Origin: Asterias rubens
Taxonomy: Eukaryota; Echinodermata; Asteroidea; Forcipulatida; Asteriidae
Assembly (NCBI RefSeq): GCF_902459465.1
Contig: NC_047066.1
Span: 19,905,047 to 19,969,046 of the forward strand
DNA: 64,000 bases
Direction: 5' to 3'
Part shown: in pieces, positions 31,695 through 43,400 of the stretch
How the letters are laid out: every line of letters starts with the position of its first letter
Numbering within the stretch: position 1 is the first letter of the stretch
Notes under the pieces: generated by a model
What the model was told of the DNA's origin: nothing
The model's input: the letters and a program-made list of their open reading frames with translations, nothing else
Database searches by the model: none
Made by a program: the position numbers and the translations under genes

Positions 31695-31925
31695 TAGAAA
31701 CTTCTAAAAACCCAACTATTTAAGAACTAATTTTGTCTTGTTTTCCCCCCTTACATAGGGGTAATGATTCAATTCCATATTTCGTATAAGTATGTGTATT
31801 TTTTTCTGTTAACTATGTTTATATTTCTGTTGTAATTGTTGTTTGTTGTATTGTAAAGCGCTTAGAGATGTTTATTCATATTATGCGCTATATATTGTAG
31901 TTTATTATTATTATTATTATTTATT
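31695..31925 (+). mobile_element. LINE 3' end with (TTA)n tail
   Basis: AAACTTCTAAAAACCCAACT encodes the KLLKTQLF-type end of a LINE ORF2. Further on are TGTAAAGCGCTTAGAGATG, TTATGCGCTATATA and TTATTATTATTATT, the usual 3' tail of CR1/L2-like elements. Confidence 0.7.
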
Positions 31926-33125
31926 GTAGTCTCATGGAGACTTTATTCCACTGCCAAATGAAAATATCAAAGATGCAGAAGTGTTGATTGATTTTTCATG
32001 TGCATCCAAGCAGTATGTCTCCTGTACAATGATGTCTTTAACTGATGTAGTGATCCGTCATCACCACGTTGCATCTCATCACAGCATCCTCTCTAAAATG
32101 CTGGCATGTGTTCTCAGATTGGAGGCACACAACCACAGCACATTGGAGTCCTGGCTCATTAGGACGCAATTGCTTCATCATCAGACGTCATTGACCAAGT
32201 ACCAAGTAGCGTGTGTTTCCAGTGACTATGACTCAGATGCTATTCTGGTTGTCAGCCATGTCGACACAAGTGCTAGCTTATGTACTGGAGACAGGGATGA
32301 TGCTGTGGTGTTACATACATGGTACACTGTTCATGCAGATTTAGAATCCATGTGTAACATTTAGTTTGCCTGAGTGTATTCCTATTCTACATTAAAAATA
32401 ATCACTTTTGTATACTGCTACACTACAGTACACTTACATTGTAGTTCACAGAGGCTAGGGGCCATGGATGCAATTGAGGGCAATTGCTTCCATGCCCCAA
32501 CCTGGTTGCCTTAGTGCCTTTTATAATGATCCTTTCCAGAAGAAATTTCCCTCGCAGAAGAATCTTCCTTGCTCTTATAAATATCGGGGGAGGCTCTTTT
32601 TGGGGAGGTAGTGCATTCTGCTCTACCGGCCAGGCTTCGAGCTGATGATACTCAAGCCGACATCCGTATGGACTGTAAAAGGGGTAACCCTGTTGGAGTA
32701 GGTGGCAAAGGCCTGTGGAAAAAAAATAATTGTAGCCCACACCTTGAAGTGGCCTTCAGGCCTTGTGTGTCTGGCGACTTGCATAAAACATTGTTTTTTT
32801 TTTAATCAGTGGAATCCAATTCACGGAATAAATCGTTGGAGATTGGGTGAAAAAGCACTCAATATTTCCCTATTCCACTCGTGTTTCTGTGATAATAGCA
32901 TTCAATTCTGTACACGTTATGAACTTCGTGTACAAAGAATTATTCCAGTGTGGTTAAAGGATGGATATAAATACAATTGAGGAGTTTTCAAAAGCAACAG
33001 ACAGTCAGTAACATCATCCTTGGAAACAAACATTGTAACACTGTTTACGTGTAATCCCCAGCAATCCCAGATGTTCCAAAATCATAACCAGACAGCTGTC
33101 TGACTTTGTTGAGGATCATGGTTGG

Positions 33126-33350
33126 AAAAAGATGTATCATGGACTACTGCATGAGCTTATGTAGTAAAATTTCAAATCTCAATTGCTTATCATATCATTG
33201 AGCCAGTCTTTGTTTTGAGCTAGTCTTAAAAAGATGTACATGTATCATGGACTACTGCATGAGCTTACATGTATGTACATGTAGTAAAATTTCAAATCTC
33301 AATTGCTTATAATATCATGGAGCCAGTCTTTGTTTTGAGCTAGTCTTATC
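33126..33350 (+). repeat. Two-copy tandem duplication (about 110-bp unit)
   Basis: AAAAAGATGTA…TCATGGACTACTGCATGAGC and GAGCCAGTCTTTGTTTTGAG occur twice. The second copy has an extra ACATGTATGTACATG stretch. One copy is followed immediately by the other, so the duplication is recent. Confidence 0.85.
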
Positions 33351-34244
33351 TAAGTTGAAATGTTAGGGTGTTGGGTTACCATAGAGTAGAGTGGAACACT
33401 TGGTAGTTTTTTTTTAAGGATTTGGCTTGGATAATAGCCACAACAGCCATGAAAGGCTGTATAATTTATGTTATTGTAATCCAACGTAAAAAGGTAGCAT
33501 CATTTATGGTACACCATAAATTGGTAATATGTACGTATGTTTTCTGTACAAAAGTGTTCATGTAACATGTACATGTACAGTCATGGCTGATCAATCCTGA
33601 CTCACATATTATTCTTTATATTGAAGTCCGTAGCATGCATTTTAATGATAAATGACACAATTCTATTAGGACAAAATTGCTGTTTTGGAAACAAAAACCA
33701 ATCCAATAAAAAGGGATTCATGAGATACTTGATTGATGATGGCGAGTCATTCTGTAAACCTAGACTATTCACATTGTTAGAGGGCAGTAGACGGTCTTCT
33801 CTCCTCAATATGACATCCCTTGCCTCGGGGCAGACAGCTCGGACATTTTCTTCACCCATAAATACCATTACTAGGAAAGAGCTCTGGAATATCCCAGTGG
33901 TTGTCAATTGAATACACCTGACAACATTTTACAGTGTACTGGACGTTTTAAAATCATAATGTAGAGCCAAACAAATGTATACATAGGCCTACATTATAGC
34001 AGACTGAATTTTTGTGTTTTGTGAAAATAGAAATGGCTAATTTAACTGCAAACTGCTTACCAAAGAGATTTACATGTACATTTGGTGAGTCTTAGACTTG
34101 ATTCTTTGCTGGGCACCTTTGACTTCACTGAGAAGGTTCTTCAAAATAAATGAGAAACAAATGAAATGCAAAAATGTCTTTTTATTATCACACAAATCTG
34201 ACTGAATTTTCTCTCTTTTCATCTGGTTTCTCCTCTTATCTCAG

Positions 34245-34448
34245 ATCAAATTCGTCACGAGGTGATGTAACGCTTCAGGCAAATCGATACACTTCCTCCA
34301 GCACCAATCGTCTCGTCGAAGGAGGGCTGCGTTGTCACATTGACCATGGCAACCCCTAGGTCTGGTCTGAAACCTCCATCGAGGATAAGTAAGCCTGGGG
34401 GTATACTGCGACCGGGTAGCCTAACCTCACAGACGGTCAAAGTAGAAG
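34245..34448 (+). CDS. CLIP1: CLIP1 first coding exon (5' UTR 34245-34345)
   Basis: Long pyrimidine tract then CTTATCTCAG before 34245; ATG 34346; donor AGAAG|GTAGGA after 34448. Encodes [19 protein letters not shown]… ; the SGLK-P-PS-I-KPG pattern resembles vertebrate CLIP-170 residues 7-19. An acceptor at 34245 means upstream non-coding exon(s) exist. Confidence 0.9.
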
Positions 34449-37400
34449 GTAGGATTAGTCATCTCTGCGTTTTCACGAACATAAACTGTTTCGGTTGAAC
34501 TTGCCATTGGTTGATCACTGGCCATTGACCGAAACAATGGTTATGACTGCGAAAACGCACCTCAGATGACCTGGTAATATTATTTCATTGCATAGAGCAA
34601 AGTCTCTTAAATTGTCTGTGATCTGCTCCCGTACGTGAACACTGAGGATTTGTTGCAAATGTTTCAATGAAGTTGAGTGGTGTGTGACGCCTACATACAT
34701 GCCACTTCAAGATGGGGGCCTTTTCCACTTTATCTAATTTGGGCTATCAACCCAAATCAACTGCTACTACATGTAGGGTCAAGTTGCCACCTGCTCCTGG
34801 GGCTATACAGGGTTACCCCCTTCACAGGCCGTAGGGATGTAGGCATGGGCATCATCCACTAGAAGACTGGCTGGTAGAACAGAATGCAAAAATGCTCTAC
34901 CATCCCAACTTTTTAAAGAAGCAGGGGTCGATTTCACAAAGAGTTAGGACTAGTCCTAACTTAGGACTAGTCCTAGAAGATATGCATGGATAGTCCTAAG
35001 TTAGGACAAGTAACTGGTCCTAACTCGAGATAAGACTAGTACTAACTCTTTGTGAAATCCACCCCAGAAATGGTTAAGTGCCTTAGTCATGGGCACAAGT
35101 GTCGTGACCGGGATTCGAACCCACACTCTGCTGCTGACAACACCAGAGCTTGGGTACAGTGAAATAGACCGATAAGAGATGACACTCCAAATACATGTAA
35201 ACCCAGTTTTGAGTTTTGGAATGAAGTACTTGGTGCTTAACAAGTCAGGTGGGAACAAAAAAAACTACAGGCTCCTCTGGTGGGATTCTAACCCATGCCC
35301 TTAGCGTTTAAAACAAAAATACAAAGACATTGCTAGACCATTGAGGTATGCCCTGTAAAGACTATAGAGGACAGTCTAAACATTCAAATTTAAGCCTTGC
35401 ATTTTCCCAAGTGCTTTGGAGATCACTTGAAAGCTCTTTCCTTCTGCATTCAGAAATGTTTGCCCTCAGTTAATTTACAAACCTAAAAGCTGTGGGAGGA
35501 GATCACAGACAGGGCCTAGTATCATGGCTCTGCTTGTGCAGAACTCTGCCCTTACAGCCCCTAGAGTCTCGCGCTTAACCCTGTAAAATGAGTGCAGACT
35601 TTTGTGCCATGGAATGGGGGACTTTTTTGGACGCTAGGTGGCAGCAGACTTACCAGGTAAATCAACTGTTGTCGGTACTGTGTGCATGCTCAGCACTACT
35701 TAAACAATGGAAATTTACCTGGTAAGTTTGCTGCCACCTAGCGTTCCAAAGTCACCCATATGTCTACACCGGAAGTACACAATCATGCACATATAGTCAG
35801 TCCTTCAGACACACCAAACATGACCATGTCTTGTCTCCCGTCTTCTCTTCATTTGTTCATACAGCATCCCTGTTACACGCCACTCGTATCAAAGGTAGGA
35901 TCATTAGCTAGTGGCAGTCTGCACACATACGTGTAGTTGATGCATAAGGACGTCACTGTGATGATTGTAGAGCATGGTGTATTTGAATTCTTTCGCTGTT
36001 TTTTTTTTTTTTTTTTCTTTCTTTTGTGACTGTTGTTTTGTTTTGGTTTTTATTTGAAAAACAAGTACTGGGGTGCGTTTTGACAGTAGTAACCAACTAC
36101 TGTTTCGGTTGAATGGGCCATTGGTTAATCACATCCGATGACCGAAATAGTTTTGGTTACGACTGCCAAAACCCACCCCTGTACAGATTACAAAGTAACA
36201 ACACCTAGAACAGTCAATTCCCAGACATATTAAAACTTTTTGGGGTTCCCTCTACAAAGATTTAAAGGGTGTGTGCAGCCTTGGTAAGATTGAAAACTTA
36301 AATATTCACAGATTTGCACATACATGTAACTTACATCTGTGGTTATTATGGTCGCCTTAGAAAACATCCCTTGAAATATTTTGGCTGGAAATGCTTTAGT
36401 TTTGTTATTTCATATACATTTTGGGTCACATAAAGTTTATGCACAGATACTGGTCTTTGATAATTACCAATATTGTGCATGCGCTTAACATTTGAATCAA
36501 CAATGTCACCAGTTGATACATTTTGTTTTACACCTTCTTGGAATTAATTGGTGAACTATAAAAGATCTGCCAAAATTATGATTGCTTTACAGCCAATATG
36601 AATTTTTTGATGTGTTTAAAAAAAAATACATTTGTGCTGGTAGTGATAGTCAATTGTATGGAAATAAATTCTTTTATGAGGTTACAAACTATGGGTTGGG
36701 GTTGCTACTGTACCCAACTCTAGTGTGTAAAGAGCTTGCCACTCACCACTGTGGCTCTGGTTCGCTTCCCGGCTTGATGTGAGTAGAGTTGTGCATTAGC
36801 TCGCTCCTGTGCCACAAGAGAAACCCAGGCCCTGCGGTTTTCCTTCCCCCCCCCCCCTGAAAAATAAAAAACCTTTGATCCCTGGCTGTGCTCCATGGTC
36901 ATAGGTCAATGTGGTTGGCTGCCAAAAAGCATTGTTGTTTGCCTGCGGCTCCACCATGTGAAGCTGTCTCCTTTGCAATTCAGCTTCTCACATGTCTCAG
37001 CTGTAATGATAATTGGCCTTCCAAATTATTCTTAATATTGTACTTAGGGCAAAAAAATTGTCTAAAAACATACTTTGAAATGTTTCTCATCTATTTGTAT
37101 AGACTTTTATAATAACATGTAGTTCAATCTAACAAGTTCCCTTACAAACAACATCTTTCTAGGCTGTAGTAGGCCCCCTACAGTGTTAAATCTGGTAAAA
37201 TAGTATACTAAACCGAGATTGTAGATCTGGTAGTTCTTATTTATTGTAGAGCTTTGGCAATAAAACCTTAACAGTGTACTGCATGTAGACGAGAATAGAC
37301 TTATGCGTATCTTTTGCAGCTACGGTTATGAGGGCATTGTATTTATTTACGTAGGTCTTCTTGTAATGTAAAAATTGATAGTACAAAATGTGTCTTAAGT

Positions 37401-40400
37401 CAGTATGCCTGCAATCCACACCACCACACGTGTACAAATGTACATTGTACCTTGGGCCAGTTCCTGCTTCTATGTCTATGGTTGCTTGTTGTATTGCACC
37501 CTTGATCATCATAACTGAATATTTTTTTTCGTATCACAAGGCCTCAGGCCTTCACAAAGGCACAACGGAACTTCCTGGATGCAACTGCATTCCTACATTA
37601 CATACATGTAGATGGGAAACTTCATTATTTACAGAGGGGATACAAGTCGATGCTTGATTTAAAGAGTGTCCATCGAAAACATTATTTAAAATTCTTTGAA
37701 TCACACAAACAAATTTCAGCGCTTTAGTTTGGTTTCTGATGCAAAAATTAATGGAGATTTTTTATTATGGTGCACCGTTATCCACCAATTTTGATGCTCA
37801 TGGCGCATGAAAATTATTACGTTTGTCACTGGGTCATTTTCAATCCTTTATTTCACAGAACGTAAAATATCTTGCCTAAAGACGCAAGTGTCACTTTTGC
37901 AGGAATTGAACCCACACCTTAATGACTTACATATGTAGCCACCAGAACTTGGTGGTGATGCACTAGACCTCTCGGCCATGACAAATGCTTTGTGTACAAG
38001 TTTCAGGGATCGTAATTATCTATAAAAACATAAACAAAGGAGGAAAAGAGAGAGAGAGAGTAGGTTGTTACTTTAAAGGCCATTGATTAACCAGTAATCA
38101 GTCCTCTGGAGAAATATTTCCATCTGAAATATTGTCAGAGAGCCAAGAAAGTTACTTGTATACTTGAAGACCCCTGCTGATATACACATAATGAATGTTT
38201 ATGAGTGCAATGGTGCGAATATGTTCATGAGTTGAAAGGTGGAATGTTCTATTCAACGAGGCGGAGCCGAGTTGAATGGAACATTCCAGCTTTCAACGAA
38301 TGAACATATTCGCACCATTGCACGAATGAAAAACATTCATTATTTGTTTTATATAACATCCAAGTAGATCTTTGTCATTTTGATTGAAAGATACAACTTT
38401 CAAAACAAACAATTTCAACTGTAGAAGCCGAATGCTAGTAATTTTACTATGCCTTCTTGCAGTAACACCTGCTGCGTTACCAAAGACACGCGCACGCAGT
38501 GATGTTTTTACTCAGCTTTTTCGTTCCATCCGAAAAGTACCATTGCACGCTGCCAGCGTGAAATGGTACTTTTCGGATGGAACGAAAAAGCACGGTGAGG
38601 GACTCAGCGTGCAATGGTACTTTTATTTGCTATCACGTGACGGACAATCCTCCAAATAAATGGCAAGGATCTGCTTGGGTGTTATATAATTTTGCATATC
38701 GACTACTAGTACTACTTACATGTATAATCAAAATATGCCATGCCCATTTTAAATCAAAATATAAATTGTTTTCACAAATATTTAACCATAAAAGTTTCAT
38801 GACATTTTCATAGGTTAGTGGTGTACATTATTAAAAACCATAGATACATGTAGCAATAAGTTACATTTAATTCTTTGCACAAGAAGAAAACAAAACAAGA
38901 CAAGTTATTATTATCCCATCAAGGAAGTTTGCTTTGCCGAAGGGTAAAAATAGAAGTAAAAAGAAACACAAACTATTTTTATACAATCGTTGATGAGAAC
39001 GTCAGAAAGTGTGTGACCGCTCAAGAAATCAACTACACACACAAATCTATTCATAGTGATTCAATGAAAAAGGTGAGACACTTCATTGGAAGTCCCTGGC
39101 GTGTGTCAAAAATCACCTCGCATTTCTATGACAATCCAGTTATGATTTTTTTTTTTCCTGTGCCGAACCTTAATCATAACACTGGGTTCTTTAAACCCAG
39201 ACATAATAGAAATGGGTCAGCAGGGACCCTGGATCCTGCTGACTTCACCATAGGTGATCAATAGAAAAGTCAGACAAGCAAGTATAAACCCCCCTGTTGG
39301 AAAAATGGTCTAGAATGCTTCAGAAACAGGAAGGTGGTTGACGTGTTGATAAGAGCCAGGCACTCTAAAAGCCAACACCAAAGTCATGCAGTTTGTAAAA
39401 GGAAGTGTTAGTTGATATTAAGCTTCCAGGGAACAAGTTACATGGCTGCATTGTTTGTTGGTGTGGAACTGTACTGTAGTTTATTTACACTGGTTGTAAG
39501 AACATACTGCTTTGAAGTTTGACTGTGCCTTTGGTTCACAAAACTTTGAAACCAAAAGTGGATACTGTGAAAACTGGAATACCAGGAAAGTATTAAACTT
39601 ACTGGACAAGTTACATGTTTGGCTGCATTGTTTGTTGGTGTGGAACTGTACTGGTGTTTATTTACACTGGTTGTATAAGAACATCACTCTCTGAGGTTTG
39701 ACTGTGCTGGGCACTGTGCTTCAATTACAAAACTTTGAAACTGTGAACAGTGAAACCAAAAGTGATAAAACCGTGGACTGGAATACAAGGAAAGCTCTAC
39801 TTCTAGAGTACTGTCTGTACTTGATTGCTGGTGATGTTGAGGTGGATATGCTGTTCAGCTCAGGATAATTAGCCGGCGGTCAACATGTCGAAGGGAAAGT
39901 CCATGTTCCACTTCAGTTTCCATCGGAAGACGGATAATTGTAAGGCACTTGAACAATTTCAGCTTGATTGTAAAACAAATGTAGTTCTAGGAAAGGATGA
40001 GAAACATATAAAGGGTACCATTTTGCTACTCTCATGTTGGTAGTTTTCAAGGTGATTTCCTGATACTATCGAAAAGTGTTTCAACATGTAAGAATGGACA
40101 TGCAGGCTTGTACTGAAAATACATGTAGCTGGGTTGAACTAGCCTCAGTATTCACAAAATGGGGTCACACTTTTTGTATGATTTGTTCAATACTATTAGA
40201 TCTTACACATAGTCCAAAGAACTTCTGTAGCAATAATGGTTCCCCAGATATTCAATTCAATTCAATTCAATATACATTTATTTCCACAAAACATTTCCAC
40301 AATATTATAGTAATACATACAGGTATATATAAATGATAGAAAAAAAAAATGAATAAACTGGTGGAAAACGCGTGGAGGCAAGGCCTAAAATAAGCCAGGT

Positions 40401-43400
40401 AGCTTGTAGCGGCTTGCCTTTACATAACAAAATAGATAAACTAAAGCTAAATGCTTAGGACAAAACACAGACGAATTTATGCTAGTTACTGAATCACAAC
40501 TAACTGATTTGTACAATTCAAAATCACACAGTAGACTTTACACCATTATGCGAATGATTGGCTGTTGCCAGCTTGACAGTTATATACCCTTGTGAAGTTC
40601 TCTTGTTTGGAAGATGAACAAACAAACAATCACCCAAACAAACATCCCAACACCCCAACAAACGAGCAAACAAACAAACAAACAAATAAATATAACAAAC
40701 AAACAGCGATAAGCAATTTTCATTTGTGCCTGCAGTCTGAAATCCTTCAAGTAAAACAACTTCCTGAACAGGATTTTTGATGAGTTGGAACTGACACAGG
40801 ATGTAGAGTTACCAAAACACTAGTAAAAAGTGTAAGTTGAATGGACTTCAGGTTCATTACAATTACGTTACAGCCCAATACTGTCATCATATGACTGTGT
40901 ACATGTGTAGGTCCGTCGTTGTGTGTCTTCAAATTGGGCATTCATTTGTTAAGCAGTTTGGAACTTACCATTCTCATAATGAAGTTATAAGTGAAATGAA
41001 CCATGCTTTCACCTGTGAGGGTCAATGATCCAGAAGGTCAAATGCCCAGCAGTCATTGGTCTCATGAGGTCAGTGGTCATCATCATGGGCTGGCTAATTG
41101 GATATTATTAGTGTATGAGGTCGGTGATCATTAAACCTTAAGTATGTGGGATCAGAATGTCAAGTCAACTCTTTCATGTGCCGACAAGTCACTAGTGATC
41201 AGTTTAAATTTCTTCAGAATTTGTATTTTTTTTTTTAAATACTTTCGGAAAAACATGTTTTCCAACCTGAAGTGGTTGAGAATGAAAAAGAAACTATGTG
41301 AATAAATTCATTGAACAATTTCCCTTGAACATGTACAATTTTGCAACTCAAAAATCATCATTTGCTGCTCATTATTAGCATCCAGTGTGCACAGAACAAG
41401 TTCAGTTGAACTATATTGCTATGCAAAATGCCTCTCTGAAATAGTTCCCTGAAATGTACATACGTGTACATATTGTCGGGTATTGTATGTCCTTACTGTA
41501 CGGTTTGGTGAACTGCAGATATGTATGTGGTCCGGATATGCTACATGTACTTTAGACCACAGATCCTACATTTGATTGGTGGAAAATGTGTCACATGCCT
41601 CATTAAGTCGCATCCCCTTAAGGTGATCCCCTCACTGCCGCTTCCCAGGTTGTATCGTAATTTGGGTGTGATCCCTGGCTACACGGCAGTTAACGGTTGT
41701 ATGGCTTCTGACTGGCACCCTCGAACAAAGATATTGACAAAATAGGGACACTGCCAGCATAGTGCTAGAAAGCTCAGTTGGTAGAGGGCCGGCACGTCAA
41801 TCCGGAGGTCGTTGGTTCGAATCCCACTCTAGTCAATTCTTTGTTCAACCCCAAAAATCAATTTACCCAGTCAGTTTCCCTTGTGGTTTTTATTGATATG
41901 CCTCATTATCAGTATGTTCCAAGAATCCTTGTGCCACTCCCACTCCCACTTTTGTTTACAATGGGGCAAAATGTAATGCAATCACCTGGTGAAAGTTGGA
42001 TTGTTCCATTTTACTTGTCTTTGCTTTGTAAAATGAAGCAGTCCAAATTTCACCTCGTAAATAATGCCATTGTGCTCTGGTATGCAGCCAGTGTTTGTGT
42101 AATGTTTTTGTGTTGTCTTTTTGTACACGGTTCGATATTACAGAATTTATAAAATATTGAATCTGAATTTAATATTATTTTAACCCTGGATGTTTAATGA
42201 TACTCATTTTCATTTTCCAGTGTACATGTAATGCATGTTTTAATTGAATATTTTGCATTGACATTGGCAAAGCTTAAAAAGGCAGTGCCCTGTTTTTATT
42301 TCCATGCATGTTAACGTGTCAATGTATTTTTGCCCTTCTCCAACCTAAAGTTAAGTTGTTTTTGCAGCAGTGTTCCTTCTCTTTTTCGAGTGACAAAGCA
42401 CACAATGCCACTAAGGGTGTCACCCCCCAAAAATCTTTATTTGTGTTCTTTTAATTTATTTTGTTGTTTTATCTCTTCACTCATGACTATATAATTGCAT
42501 TTTTTTATTTCAACATTTGAGTCAGTGTGTTTTGTTTTGCCTTGATATTTCGTTGACCATGTCCCCTTCTACAATTCCCAATCTGCAATTGAGCGGTTTG
42601 CATGAAACTGTCCAAAGCCAACCAATATGCATTGCTGAATATTTTTATATTGTTGCACTTATTTTTGTTCACGTTTTGTAAATTTGAGTTTGGTACAAAC
42701 AATTATTTTACTATTTTCCCTCAAATGTAGTTCTTCAATTTGCAAGAGTGATTTACAGAAAACTGTCGAAAGCCAACTAACATGTTGAATTTTTTGTTTC
42801 ATACTTTGCTATAATTTCAGAATTTTGTTAATAACTTTTGTGTTTTCTTCTTCAACACTTTGTAAAGTTTTGTGCCTGTTACAAACAGTACATGTTTTTT
42901 CCATTGACATTTTCATTGACCTACATGTATTCCCCTCAGATGCAGTTGCCCAATCAGCTAGAGCGGTTGGCATGAAATCCTCCGAAGCCAACCAATACGC
43001 AGATAATCTCGTCAAGGTCGTCCCCTCAAATTCATCAAACTCTTCAACACCAAAAGATGACTTCATCATCGGAGAGCGAGTCATTGTCAGCGGGAACAAA
43101 AGAGGCTACATTCAATTCCTCGGTGAGACAAAATTTGCGCCCGGCCAATGGGCCGGGGTTGTTCTGGACGATGCCGTCGGGAAAAACGATGGCTCGGTCA
43201 GTGGAGTCCGTTATTTTCAATGTGAGCCAAAAAGAGGCGTCTTTGCACGCCCGGATAAACTCTCGCGAGAGTCTGCAGCAGGAAGTGCTAAACTGGCATC
43301 AGCTGTAGCCGGACAAGGTGCATCAAGGCCCACTGGGTTGCCATCGGCACCAAGAATGGGTACAAGGGTAGCATCGCCCAGAGGTTCGGTCACTAAGTTA

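Larger units (their letters stand above)
17111..34244. other. Long gene-poor region: probable CLIP1 5' intron(s)
   Basis: No exon with splice support was found. A GC-rich patch at 17380-17470 could belong to an upstream CLIP1 exon. The remainder is repeats listed separately, TTA/CA microsatellites, ACATGTA-rich low-complexity DNA (for example 20140-20250) and short frames with no recognisable domain. Confidence 0.45.
34449..42939. other. CLIP1 intron 1 of the coding part (8.5 kb)
   Basis: No exon is supported. Contents include a family B foldback, the 35616-35757 palindrome, a SINE at 36735-37040, foldback element E copy 2, a 39.4-kb tandem duplication, an (AAAC)n stretch and an S1 SINE. Confidence 0.6.

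Noticed and set aside
31981..32364. 127-codon plus-strand frame
   Set aside because: No recognisable domain, no splice or promoter context, and it follows a LINE tail; too weak to call a gene.
32611..32980. Overlapping frames around 32.6-33.0 kb
   Set aside because: No conserved motif; probable chance frames.
33602..33911. Overlapping plus and minus frames of about 100 codons
   Set aside because: Neither shows a known motif or gene structure; no support beyond being open.
41760..41835. Genuine tRNA gene
   Set aside because: A and B boxes are good but the acceptor stem does not pair and flanks match other SINE copies; called a SINE.
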